This document shows, in pieces, positions 32,664 to 40,986 of a stretch of DNA of 64,000 nucleotides. Each line of letters starts with the position of its first letter. Position 1 is the first letter of the stretch. Position numbers and translations under genes: made by a program. Location of the stretch: positions 1,456,921 through 1,520,920 of the forward strand of contig NZ_LSKU01000001.1 of the NCBI RefSeq assembly GCF_001561915.1, in the 5' to 3' direction. Below the pieces are notes generated by a model. It did not search any database and was not told where the DNA came from. It saw nothing but the letters and a program-made list of their open reading frames with translations. This stretch comes from Tepidibacillus decaturensis. GTDB lineage: Bacteria > Bacillota > Bacilli > Tepidibacillales > Tepidibacillaceae.

Positions 32664-33702
32664 GTTTATGAATCTAAACGAAATCAGATATTCCAGACAA
32701 CATCTATTTCCTTTTATCGGCAAATCTGGTCAAGAAAGACTTGGTAAATCGCGAGTCGCTATTGTTGGAATGGGGGCACTTGGTACCGCATTAGCTAATC
32801 ACATGGTACGTTCTGGCATCGGTTATATCAGAATCATAGATCGCGATTTTGTAGAATATAGTAACCTGCAAAGGCAGATGCTTTTTGATGAAAAAGATGC
32901 AGAGCAAGGTCTTCCCAAAGCATTGGCTGCAAAGGAAAAATTAAATTTGATCAACTCATCAGTTATGGTTGATGCCCATATAACAGACCTTACATGGAAA
33001 AATGCAGAACAGCTTTTAGCTGATGTAGACCTTATCTTAGATGGAACGGATAATTTTGAAGTGCGTTATTTAATCAACGATGTTGCTGTAAAATATAAGA
33101 TCCCATGGATTTACGGTGGAGCTGTTAGTTCAAGAGGAATGTCCGTAACGATTTTACCAGAAAAAACACCATGCTTTCGCTGCCTATTCCCTCAAGCACC
33201 TGCACCAGGAACAACACAAACTTGTGATACAGCTGGAGTGATCGGCCCAATTATCCAAGTCGTTGCCGCTTACCAAGCAACCGAAGCTTTAAAACTGCTT
33301 GTAGGCGATCATGAACATCTTAGCCCTTCTTTACGAAACTTTGAATTATGGCAAAATGACTATTCTGAAATCAATGTAAGAAATGCGAAAAATGAGGACT
33401 GCCCAACTTGTGTTCATCACCAATATGATTACCTAGATCCAAAAGACAAATCAGATCGTGTTGTTTCCCTATGTGGAAGAGATACCATTCAAATATCTCC
33501 TGCACAGGACACTGCTTTTGATTTGAAACGATTAGCCTCTAACTTATCATCTATAGGTAAAGTGGAGGAAACTCCCTTTCTACTCCGTTTTTATATTGAT
33601 GATTATAAATTGACGATTTTCCCCGATGGTCGCGTACTTATTCAGGGAACAGATGACCCGATCACTGCAAAAAATTTATTTACAAAATATATTGGAAATT
33701 AA
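32656..33702 (+). CDS. moeB: MoeB/ThiF-family sulfur-carrier adenylyltransferase
   Basis: 348 residues. E1-like Rossmann fold: RQHLFPFIGKSGQERLGKSRVAIVGMGALGTALANHM, DRDFVEYSNLQRQMLF, the CxxC zinc pairs CFRC and CPTC, and a Cys in TCDTAGVIGP typical of the catalytic or crossover loop. A ~95-residue C-terminal domain (VSLCGRDTIQISP to the end) is the non-rhodanese type found in Bacillus relatives. It adenylates the MoaD C-terminal glycine, and would serve both MoaD proteins here. It overlaps the fusion gene by 8 nt; ATG at 32656 or 32668 are both possible. Confidence 0.92.
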   Translation: MNEFMNLNEIRYSRQHLFPFIGKSGQERLGKSRVAIVGMGALGTALANHMVRSGIGYIRIIDRDFVEYSNLQRQMLFDEKDAEQGLPKALAAKEKLNLINSSVMVDAHITDLTWKNAEQLLADVDLILDGTDNFEVRYLINDVAVKYKIPWIYGGAVSSRGMSVTILPEKTPCFRCLFPQAPAPGTTQTCDTAGVIGPIIQVVAAYQATEALKLLVGDHEHLSPSLRNFELWQNDYSEINVRNAKNEDCPTCVHHQYDYLDPKDKSDRVVSLCGRDTIQISPAQDTAFDLKRLASNLSSIGKVEETPFLLRFYIDDYKLTIFPDGRVLIQGTDDPITAKNLFTKYIGN

Positions 33703-33703
33703 A

Positions 33704-33736
33704 AGAATGCCGTCAATAATGTGGCATTCTTTTTTT
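33704..33736 (+). terminator. Terminator after moeB
   Basis: AGAATGCC / GGCATTCT stem with an 11-nt loop, followed by seven T. Confidence 0.85.
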
Positions 33737-33815
33737 GAATAAATAGTTTCAACTTTTTTTTGGTTGAAATCACCCTATATTAGTAAAATGATTTATAAAA
33801 ATTTTATGTATAAAT

Positions 33816-34841
33816 CTATTTCTTCGCTCTTGAATAGGGCACTGGCCAAGAAACAACGGCATTTAATTTTGATGCCGCATGAAGTGGCCAATAAGGATTT
33901 CTCAATAATTCCCTACCTAGTGCAACAAGATCTGCACGTTCATTAAAGAGAATTTCTTCTGCCATTTCTGGTTCAGTAATCAGTCCAACTGCTACAGTTG
34001 GGATTCCCACTTCTTTTTTGATTTGTTCAGCAAACTTGACCTGATACCCTGGTCCCAATTGAATTTTGGCTGGAACTAATCCACCAGAGCTCACATCAAT
34101 TACATCAACCCCCCAACTCTTAACAATCTTTAACATTTCAATCATTTCCTTAATGTCAATACCGTCATGTTTATAATCAGAGGCTGAGACACGAAGAAAG
34201 ATTGATTTGTCTGATGGCCACACCCGTTTGATCCCACTGATCATTTCCTTTAAAAATCTTAACCTTCCTTCCCTATTTATGCCATAAGCATCATTTCTTT
34301 GGTTAGAAAGAGGGGACAAAAATTCATGAATTAAATAACCATGTGCACCATGAATTTCAATTAGATCAAATCCAGCTTGATGGGCACGTTTTGCTGCTTT
34401 GACAAAAGCATCCACTACCTCTTTAATCGTATCCTCTGTGATTTCATTTGGTACTGTCCAACCCTCATCAAACGCAATGGGACTTGGAGCGATAACAGTA
34501 GATTTATCAGAGATCTCTGCTTTTCTTCCAGCATGGGCCAATTGAATTCCTATTCTACTTCCATATTGGTGTACAAAATCAACAATTTCTTTTAGACCAT
34601 CGATCTGATCATCATTCCAAATTCCTAAATCTTTTTCAGTAATTCTTCCCCTCGCTTCTACCGCAGTAGCTTCTACAATAATTAAACCTACTTGTCCAAT
34701 GGCGCGAGTTCCATAATGAATGCGATGCCAATCTGTTATCTTTCCATCTGACTCAGCCATATATTGACACATAGGTGGCATCATTACACGATTTTTTAAG
34801 GTGATATTTTTTATTGTAATGGGTGTAAAAAGAACTGCCAT
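33816..34841 (-). CDS. namA: NADPH dehydrogenase NamA (old yellow enzyme)
   Basis: 341 residues, very like B. subtilis YqjM: MAVLFTPITIKNITLKNRVMMPPMCQYMAE (active-site Cys and start), HYGTRAIGQVGLIIVEATAV, GIQLAHAGRKAEI, FDLIEIHGAHGYLIHEFLSPLSNQR (HAAH-type substrate pair), VRVSASDYKHDGID, SSGGLVPAKI and LVALGRELLRNPYWP. FMN-dependent reduction of activated alkenes, linked to xenobiotic detoxification. ATG at 34841 has TTGGAGGTTGTTAAA upstream; an extended frame to 34913 runs through a repeat. Copy 2 of the hairpin element lies directly upstream. Confidence 0.93.
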   Translation of the reverse strand: MAVLFTPITIKNITLKNRVMMPPMCQYMAESDGKITDWHRIHYGTRAIGQVGLIIVEATAVEARGRITEKDLGIWNDDQIDGLKEIVDFVHQYGSRIGIQLAHAGRKAEISDKSTVIAPSPIAFDEGWTVPNEITEDTIKEVVDAFVKAAKRAHQAGFDLIEIHGAHGYLIHEFLSPLSNQRNDAYGINREGRLRFLKEMISGIKRVWPSDKSIFLRVSASDYKHDGIDIKEMIEMLKIVKSWGVDVIDVSSGGLVPAKIQLGPGYQVKFAEQIKKEVGIPTVAVGLITEPEMAEEILFNERADLVALGRELLRNPYWPLHAASKLNAVVSWPVPYSRAKK

Positions 34842-34870
34842 TTTAACAACCTCCAAAGTATTTAGTGGGT

Positions 34871-34922
34871 CCCCACAAAAGTAATCGGAATTCACTTCGA
34901 AGGAGATCATCACTTTTGTTGG
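34871..34922. repeat. Dispersed 52-bp hairpin element, copy 2
   Basis: Arms CCCCACAAAAGT and ACTTTTGTTGG enclose TAATCGGAATTCACTTCG and neighbouring bases. In this strand it aligns with the reverse complement of the element at 27763-27814 over all of the length, including a GGG(A)TCCC leader. It lies 30 nt upstream of the namA start. Confidence 0.6.
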
Positions 34923-34962
34923 TTTTCTTGTCTTATTTTACCACATTTTTTTATGATGAAAA

Positions 34963-34996
34963 AACACCAAATGGCTATTAAACCCCAATTGGTGTT
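34963..34996 (-). terminator. Terminator after the peroxiredoxin gene
   Basis: AACACCAA / TTGGTGTT arms with an 18-nt loop, followed on the minus strand by six T. Confidence 0.7.
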
Positions 34997-35019
34997 TTCG
35001 AAAAACTTTAATTTCAATA

Positions 35020-35568
35020 CTATTTTGCAGTGAGATGTGTTTCTCCTGGTTTCCAGTTTGCTGGACATAACCCACCAGATTGAAGGGCTTGTAAAACTCT
35101 TAAGGTTTCCTCAACACTTCGTCCGATGTCATTATGATGAACAACTGCATATTTAAGAATCCCATCAGGGTCAATGATAAATAAACCGCGTAAAGCTATT
35201 CCCTCTTCTTCAATTAAGATTCCATATTCCCAACTAACTTCCTTTGTAATGTCTGAAGCAAGGGGAAAGTTTAATTTACCAATTCCATTCTCTTCTAAAG
35301 GCGTATTCATCCATGCACGATGAGAATATATGCTATCCGTACTGCAACCTAGTACTTCACAACCAAGTTTTTTAAACTCTTCATAAGCATTACTCAATGC
35401 GGTAATCTCTGTAGGACATACAAAGGTAAAGTCTAAGGGGTAAAAGAAGAAAACAAGCCACTTACCCTTATAATCCGATAAAGAAACCCGTCCAAAATTT
35501 ACACCATCTCCTAGTGCAGTCTGCATGGAAAATTCCGGTGCAGGTTGACCTACTAAACGTTCTGCCAT
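35020..35568 (-). CDS. 2-Cys peroxiredoxin (AhpC/TSA, Prx1-type)
   Basis: 182 residues. Thioredoxin fold with [32 protein letters not shown] (peroxidatic Cys), [16 protein letters not shown], and the C-terminal [10 protein letters not shown] resolving Cys. The second Cys and the FVCPTE motif place it in the AhpC/Prx1 group, which reduces H2O2 and organic peroxides using a disulfide reductase. The ATG at 35568 has TTAGGAGGAAT. No ahpF neighbour. A PerR-like box could not be identified confidently in the upstream region. Confidence 0.93.
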   Translation of the reverse strand: MAERLVGQPAPEFSMQTALGDGVNFGRVSLSDYKGKWLVFFFYPLDFTFVCPTEITALSNAYEEFKKLGCEVLGCSTDSIYSHRAWMNTPLEENGIGKLNFPLASDITKEVSWEYGILIEEEGIALRGLFIIDPDGILKYAVVHHNDIGRSVEETLRVLQALQSGGLCPANWKPGETHLTAK

Positions 35569-35922
35569 GATATATTCCTCCTAAAGCAAATAAATTTTTT
35601 CCTCACAATTGATAAAATAACCATTTTTTCTACCTTCCATACCAATATGATTTATTTTATATTCTCCAAGCAACTATGATTTGTCTTATTGCATTAAATA
35701 AATGTCTTTTCCATAAGGACAAAATAGCTAAACAATCCTCAAATGTCTATTTGTATTGATTCAAAAAGCAAGGATATAAGAAGAAATGTAAGCATAATGA
35801 AAGCATGGACAGATGATGAATGTCTGCCTCTTTTCATCATATTCGACAAAACTTGCTTATTTGTTGTAAATTTTTAAACATTAAGTAGACTCTCATACAA
35901 CTGATGAAAAGGAGGAATAACA
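35569..35922. other. 354-bp divergent intergenic region
   Basis: Between the peroxiredoxin start and the nhaC start. It is AT-rich with no ORF of note; the 3' half carries the structured nhaC leader described separately. No recognised riboswitch class. Confidence 0.5.
35813..35915 (+). promoter_or_regulatory. Candidate structured leader of nhaC with anti-Shine-Dalgarno
   Basis: CCTCTTTTCATC (35827-35838) can pair with GATGAAAAGGAGG (35903-35915), which contains the nhaC ribosome site, with a single bulged G. The same upstream segment can instead pair locally: ATGATGAA (35813-35820) with TTCATCAT (35833-35840). The two helices are mutually exclusive, which is the arrangement of a translational switch or thermosensor. 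It is a prediction from base-pairing only. Confidence 0.4.
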
Positions 35923-37401
35923 GTGAGGGACCATGGATTTAATCAACAAATTGAAGAAGTGGTGGCTAATGCGACCAATAGTAAACAAATAGATCGCTTA
36001 GATTTCTATTTTGGGCCAATAGGCGCGACCGTACCCATGTTATTTTTTGTGATCTGGGCAATCACTACCAGCATTTTAAAGATTTCTACTGAGACAGGTC
36101 TCATTATGGGAATGCTTTTTGGTTTAGCCTTAGGCATGTTTATGTCTAAAAGTTCTTGGACTGATTATGCACAAGGAATCTTCGACGGGATGTCCCAATC
36201 GATTGGAGTAGTTGCCATTGTTGCCTGGTTTTGGGCAGGAATGTTTGCAGAGATTTTAAAAACGGGTGGTCTTGTTGAAGGCTTGGTATGGCTTGGGACT
36301 ACTACAGGGGTACATGGGGGATGGTTTGTAGCTATTACCTTTTTCTTAGCTGCTATCTTCTCATCTGCAGTAGGTACAGGCTATGGAACGGTAGTTGCCT
36401 TTACAACCCTACTTTACCCTGCAGGTATTCTATTAAACGCTGATCCTGTTTTTCTATTTGCTGCCATCCTATCAGGAGCTGCATTTGGAGATAATTTGGC
36501 ACCTGTTTCTGATACGACAATTGTATCTGCCGTTACCCAAGATGCCGATGTTCCAGGGGTTGTTCGTTCAAGATTTAAGTATAGTGTCATGGCAGGTATT
36601 CCTGCTTTTATTCTTTTTGCTATTTTTGGGAGTGGTAATGGAGTCATTCAAACCAATGGACTTTCTGCACTCAATATTACGGTGTCACCAAATGGCCTCC
36701 TTTTACTCATTCCTTTTACCTTAGTCATTGTTTTAGCATTGTCAGGACGTCATTTAATTACTTCTTTAACTGGGGGGATCATTACGGCAACAGTGATCAT
36801 TCCACTTGCAAGATTAGGAAGCTTATCTCAGATCTTAAACTTTAATTTTGAAAAGAAAAGTATTGAGGGAGCTTTAGTAAATGGTTTTACTGGATACATG
36901 AATATGGCAATATTGATTCTCCTTATTGTGGCAGCTTCACATATCATGAGTCTTGGCGGAACGATGGAAGCGATGAAAGAAGCGTTAAATAAAAAGATCA
37001 ATGGTGTTATTCGCAGAGCTGAACTAGCCATTGTATCGATTGTAACAGTATTAAATGTATTTATCACGATCAATACTGCCGCAGAAATCGCTGCAGCGCC
37101 ATTTGTAAGACAAATAGGCGAACAATTCAAAATTCATCCTTACCGTAGAGCAAATCTACTTGACGCCATTACTTCAGCCTTAGGATATATTTTCCCTTGG
37201 AGTGCAGCCGTCCTTTTAGGTTGGAGTACAATCTCCAATCTTCATGAAAAGTATGATTGGGTAACAGTTGTTGACCCTGCCACAGTCTTCCCATTTGTCT
37301 TTCATGGTTGGTTCTTAGTCTTTATCATGTTCTTTGCAGCATTTACTGGATGGGGACTACGTTTGATAGGTAAAAATGGAGAAGAAGTAAAACCAAAGTA
37401 A
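35923..37401 (+). CDS. nhaC: Na+/H+ antiporter NhaC family
   Basis: 492 residues, about 11-12 membrane helices. Core features: LIMGMLFGLALGMFMSKSSWTDYAQGIFDGM, SSAVGTGYGTVVAFTTLL (GTGxGTV), AAILSGAAFGDNLAPVSDTTIVSAV, NVFITINTAAEIAAAPFVRQ and SALGYIFPWSAAVLLGWST. The GDNLAPVSDT block is the NhaC signature. It exchanges cytoplasmic Na+ for external H+, or acts as an amino-acid/Na+ exchanger in some paralogues (MleN-like). GTG at 35923 has AAGGAGG. It is preceded by an extended leader. Confidence 0.9.
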   Translation: MRDHGFNQQIEEVVANATNSKQIDRLDFYFGPIGATVPMLFFVIWAITTSILKISTETGLIMGMLFGLALGMFMSKSSWTDYAQGIFDGMSQSIGVVAIVAWFWAGMFAEILKTGGLVEGLVWLGTTTGVHGGWFVAITFFLAAIFSSAVGTGYGTVVAFTTLLYPAGILLNADPVFLFAAILSGAAFGDNLAPVSDTTIVSAVTQDADVPGVVRSRFKYSVMAGIPAFILFAIFGSGNGVIQTNGLSALNITVSPNGLLLLIPFTLVIVLALSGRHLITSLTGGIITATVIIPLARLGSLSQILNFNFEKKSIEGALVNGFTGYMNMAILILLIVAASHIMSLGGTMEAMKEALNKKINGVIRRAELAIVSIVTVLNVFITINTAAEIAAAPFVRQIGEQFKIHPYRRANLLDAITSALGYIFPWSAAVLLGWSTISNLHEKYDWVTVVDPATVFPFVFHGWFLVFIMFFAAFTGWGLRLIGKNGEEVKPK

Positions 37402-37437
37402 ACTCGTCAATCTATGCTTGAACGTATTTCTTCAACA

Positions 37438-37472
37438 AAAAAAGAGGGAAAGTCTGTCTTCTCCTCTTTTTT
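37438..37472 (+). terminator. Terminator after nhaC
   Basis: AAAAAGAGG / CCTCTTTTT stem with a 15-nt loop and trailing T-run. Confidence 0.7.
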
Positions 37473-37557
37473 GTTTACTATTTTTAAATGGACAAGACTG
37501 TCTATTTTAAAAAATTTTTCGTATAATGAGAACAGAATTATACGAGGGGGTTTTTCA

Positions 37558-38358
37558 TTGAAATTCTCTATTATAAATCGAGGAGACCAGCAATCTACTG
37601 AAATGACAAATCTGTTTTACCAGTACGCAAAACAATACCAATTGGTCGAAGATCAAGATTCCCCTGATTTGATCATTTCAATTGGTGGGGACGGTACCAT
37701 GTTAGAAGCATTTCATTCTAACCAACATCGATTACATAAAGTGGCTTTCCTTGGAATTCATACGGGACATTTGGGTTTTTATGCTGATTGGCAACCAAAT
37801 GAGTTGGAAAACTTAGTATCCTTAATCGCAAATGAACCTCTAAAAACAATTGAATATCCTTTACTGCATGTTAAAATAAAAACAAATGATTATCAGGAAA
37901 TCAACTATCTTGCTTTAAATGAATTTACTGTGAAAAGTACAGAAAAAACTTTGGTCATGAAAGTTAAACTAAATCATCAAGATTTTGAAACCTTTCGTGG
38001 TGACGGGTTATGTATCTCAACTCCTTCTGGCAGTACAGGCTATAATAAGAGTTTGGGTGGGGCATTGATACATCCTTCATTAGAGTCGATTCAAGTAAGT
38101 GAAATGGCTTCGATCAATAATCGAGTCTATCGGACAATTGGTGCATCTTTATTATTACCAAAACATCATTATATTGATCTTTTTCCTGAAAGTGATCAAG
38201 AGATTCGTTTTACACTTGATCATCTTAATTTTACGATGAGCAATGTATATTCAATTCAAGGGTTTGTTGCAGACGAAAAAATTCTATTTGCTCGTTATCG
38301 GCCATTTCCGTTTTGGAATCGGGTAAGGGATGCATTTATTGGAAATGAACATAGATAA
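37558..38358 (+). CDS. nadK: NAD kinase
   Basis: 266 residues, the exact size of Bacillus NadF. GGDGTMLEAF near residue 45, FLGIHTGHLGFYADW, LNEFTVKSTEK and RGDGLCISTPSGSTGYNKSLGGALIHP (ATP/NAD-binding). It phosphorylates NAD to NADP using ATP or polyphosphate. TTG at 37558 is preceded by GAGGGGG at good spacing and gives the family-typical start; a longer frame to 37414 is excluded. A TATAAT-like -10 lies about 40 nt upstream. Confidence 0.93.
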   Translation: MKFSIINRGDQQSTEMTNLFYQYAKQYQLVEDQDSPDLIISIGGDGTMLEAFHSNQHRLHKVAFLGIHTGHLGFYADWQPNELENLVSLIANEPLKTIEYPLLHVKIKTNDYQEINYLALNEFTVKSTEKTLVMKVKLNHQDFETFRGDGLCISTPSGSTGYNKSLGGALIHPSLESIQVSEMASINNRVYRTIGASLLLPKHHYIDLFPESDQEIRFTLDHLNFTMSNVYSIQGFVADEKILFARYRPFPFWNRVRDAFIGNEHR

Positions 38359-38557
38359 TCATCATGATAAGAAGAACAAACTAAGTTGAACACCCAATAT
38401 ATAAACGAAAGGGTTATTTATATGGGAGATAAACTAGATCTAATTTTAGAGGTTTAGATTCTAATCAACTTACTTTTTTAAAAAGAATTGCATGAACAGC
38501 GATTAGAAAATCAAACAAGAGAACGGATTTTCTTAAACGATCGACGTATATCTGTAT
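38359..38557 (+). pseudogene. Possible decayed short coding remnant
   Basis: A fragment with a ribosome-site-like AACGAAAGGG and an ATG opens MGDKLDLILE, then stops. In other frames of the next 150 nt, coding-like stretches reappear, for example ELHEQRLENQTRERIFLNDRR. This looks like a gene broken by several indels. The original family is not recognised, and random coincidence cannot be excluded. Confidence 0.3.
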
Positions 38558-39601
38558 CTATTTTTTCATTCTAATCATTACATAATTTTTGCTTCTTTTT
38601 CCAAAAACGGCTCGTCCTAATATCAATAGCAGATTGACAAAAGCAAATCCACTACCAAAATAAAAGACAAATGAGATAGCATTGGCATACTGATTAAATG
38701 CAGTTACCGTATCCAAACCCATCTGCAACAAAAAGATAGCTAGAGCTGCACCTGAAACCCGCCCAAAATTTCTTATAGTAGCGATAATCCCACCTGTCAC
38801 ACCAGTTTTTTCAACCGGAACGCTTTCGATCACGGCGACATTATTTGGTGATTGGAATAATCCCATACCAATCCCAAAAATCATAAGTGCAAAAATAATA
38901 TCAAATTGACTTGTTGCTACATTAAAATTACCCATCAACCAAAGTCCTAATGAACTGAGTCCCATTCCTATTAATGACGGTATATCATAACCAATTCGAT
39001 CAGTAAACCAACCGCTAATTGGAGAAACAATCAACATGGTTACCGCCTGAGAGGTCATTAAAAAACCAATTTGTAAAACCTCCAAATGAGTTACATTATA
39101 TAAAAACAAAGGAAGCAAAATAGATGGAAACATAATGAGGGCATAAGAAGAAAGCCCTGTAATATTCCCAATCGTAAAAATAGGATTTTTAAATAATGTA
39201 AGCTCGATCAGTGGATCCTCTACCAAAAACTCCCGTATAATAAAACCTATCCAACTGATGATCGATACGGTTATATAGGTAAGGGTAATCGGACTTTTCC
39301 ATCCCCAGGTATGCCACAACACTACCAATTAAACCCATAGCCTTACCTCTTGATCCCGGTGGAAAAGTATAAGCGATAATCGACATGACATTTGCCTGCA
39401 TAATCGCACCACCAATCCCTTGAATCACTCGATAAGCAATTAACTGTCCTATCGTCGCAGAGATCGCCGATAAAATAGAACCGATTGTAAAAATGGCTAA
39501 ACCGAGAATAAAAATCCCTTTTCTTCCTCGTAGATCAGATATTTTTCCCACTGTTGGCAAAATACCCGTAATAATCAGTAAATAGCTTTCCTATTTGCCA
39601 T
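38558..39601 (-). pseudogene. MFS (DHA2/EmrB-type) multidrug efflux pseudogene
   Basis: The ATG at 39601 (AAAGAAAGGG upstream) starts MANRKAIY and then hits TGA. Three pieces of a DHA2 transporter follow. One encodes LLIITGILPTVGKISDLRGRKGIFILGLAIF through MGLIGSVVA. The second frame resumes with WGWKSPITL, then VEDPLIELTLFKNP and the C-terminal half through MIFGIGMGLFQSPNNVAVIESVP. Compared with full-length members of 14 helices, the N-terminal segment and the ~90 residues between GLIGSVVA and WGWKSP are missing. These are real deletions, not single-base errors. The gene is dead, yet its promoter and leader hairpin remain. Confidence 0.85.
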
Positions 39602-39627
39602 CCCTTTCTTTACAGCTAAAAAGAAAA

Positions 39628-39666
39628 CACCCACGCGGGGAGAAGCGCAGATGTTTCCCTTGGGTG
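39628..39666 (-). promoter_or_regulatory. Leader terminator/attenuator of the MFS pseudogene
   Basis: CACCCA (39628-39633) pairs with TGGGTG (39661-39666); inside, GGGGA pairs with TTCCC. In minus-strand RNA this hairpin is followed by TTTTCTTTTT and lies about 60 nt downstream of the promoter and 27 nt upstream of the start codon. This is the layout of an antibiotic-inducible attenuator ahead of efflux genes. Confidence 0.55.
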
Positions 39667-39732
39667 AATCATGTATTCATTTAACAAATGGGGAGTAAAA
39701 GAAATTTACCATTGATAAGGTAACTTAAGTTT

Positions 39733-39761
39733 ATTATAAGGGAATAAATAAAAAATTGCAA
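39733..39761 (-). promoter_or_regulatory. Sigma-A promoter of the MFS pseudogene
   Basis: TTGCAA (39756-39761) and TATAAT (39733-39738), read on the minus strand, separated by exactly 17 bp. Confidence 0.6.
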
Positions 39762-39802
39762 TATTATAATTATATTTATGGTAAAAACCATCTTGACTAT
39801 TA

Positions 39803-40828
39803 CTATTCAATCGTTAATGGATTTTTGTAGCTCCATACAGGTAATTGCATGACAAAATGAATTTGATTTTCCTCTAAGTAAGAACTAATAGATCCCCCAA
39901 CTTCTCCTATCCGTTTATAAATATTCTTGAATACCTCTTTTGTAGAAGAGATAGAACGGTTACTTTTGCATTCTACCAATAGGTGACTATCTGATCGCCC
40001 GATGCTGATCTCCACTTGATCTTCTTGATTCTGGTTGACAATCTCAAAGATCTCTTCTAGATTTTGAACTAATATCTTCTGAATTGATACAGGTATCTCG
40101 ATCATCGATTGGTCTAAAACTTCAAATTTTAATGTTCCTTTATTATCTTGTAAAAATTGTTGCTGTTTCTCCGCCAAAAAACGAATGAGCAAGGAATCAT
40201 TGATCCTAGTTTGTGCATTTTTTATTTCATTTACCTCATATAAAATTCTTTCATAAACATTGGCAGTCTCTAATTCTTTAGCAATTTGTAGACCAACTGA
40301 TAAAGTTACCTCTTCATCATGATCTGTGAAGATTCGATTACTGCGCTGGCCTATGAGAAGTACACCATGAATTCGGTTTTGATAAGAAACAGGAACAGCC
40401 AAAACACTGACCAAATGTTCTACTAACAAAATTGGATATTCAATCGGATCACCCAATAACTGATTGGGGAAATTTTCAATTTTAACGGTTCGGTTCAACT
40501 GAACCACTTCACCAGCAATTCCTTTTCCCATCCGGATAACAATTCGCTTATAACGTTCATTAAGCGCTCCAACAGCTAAGCGCCATCTTATTTCTTCATT
40601 CATAGAATCATAGAGGGCAAGACCAATGAAATCCGTTTTAGTTTTTTTACGCAGCTCTTCCATTCTTTCTTGAACCAAATGGCGAATGTTCTGATCGCGT
40701 TCGCCATTTTCATTATAATGATAATTTAGGGGCATGTTTTTTCCATAACGATAACCTAAAAAGATACCGATCATGATTGCAATAATAAAAATAAGTCCAA
40801 CTATTAATAGTTGGTCAAAAGACCACAT
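39803..40828 (-). CDS. Membrane-anchored GAF-domain sensor with degenerate kinase-like C-terminus
   Basis: About 341 residues. One N-terminal membrane helix (LLIVGLIFIIAIMIGIFLGY), a linker with RMEELRKKT, a GAF domain (residues 60-190: DFIGLALYDSMNEEIRWRLAVGALNERY, GKGIAGEVVQLN, VLAVPVSYQNRIHGVLLIGQ) and a C-terminal domain (FEVLDQSMIEIPVSIQKILVQNLEEIFEI...) that resembles a HATPase-like fold without obvious N-, G1- and G2-boxes. No H-box is visible. It is therefore a sensor lacking evident catalysis. Nitrate-sensing GAF proteins such as NreA exist in relatives, and a respiratory nitrate reductase is 20 kb away, but no direct link is seen. ATG at 40828 is preferred over 40837. Confidence 0.65.
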   Translation of the reverse strand: MWSFDQLLIVGLIFIIAIMIGIFLGYRYGKNMPLNYHYNENGERDQNIRHLVQERMEELRKKTKTDFIGLALYDSMNEEIRWRLAVGALNERYKRIVIRMGKGIAGEVVQLNRTVKIENFPNQLLGDPIEYPILLVEHLVSVLAVPVSYQNRIHGVLLIGQRSNRIFTDHDEEVTLSVGLQIAKELETANVYERILYEVNEIKNAQTRINDSLLIRFLAEKQQQFLQDNKGTLKFEVLDQSMIEIPVSIQKILVQNLEEIFEIVNQNQEDQVEISIGRSDSHLLVECKSNRSISSTKEVFKNIYKRIGEVGGSISSYLEENQIHFVMQLPVWSYKNPLTIE

Positions 40829-40955
40829 AAAAACCACTCTTTCGTCATTATATGTTTCTTCTTCATTTTACATAAAAATAATAAAATCGCAAATTAGGGA
40901 ATTCCCCTATCTTTTTATCCCTCAGAAAAGTAATGACACCTTTTAAAAATTATTA

Positions 40956-40986
40956 AAAAAACTGCCACAATAAAGGCAGCTTTTTT
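40956..40986 (-). terminator. Terminator after oppC
   Basis: CTGCC / GGCAG stem extended by A/T pairs (AAAAAA and TTTTTT), loop ACAATAAA, overlapping the oppC stop by 2 nt. Confidence 0.75.
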
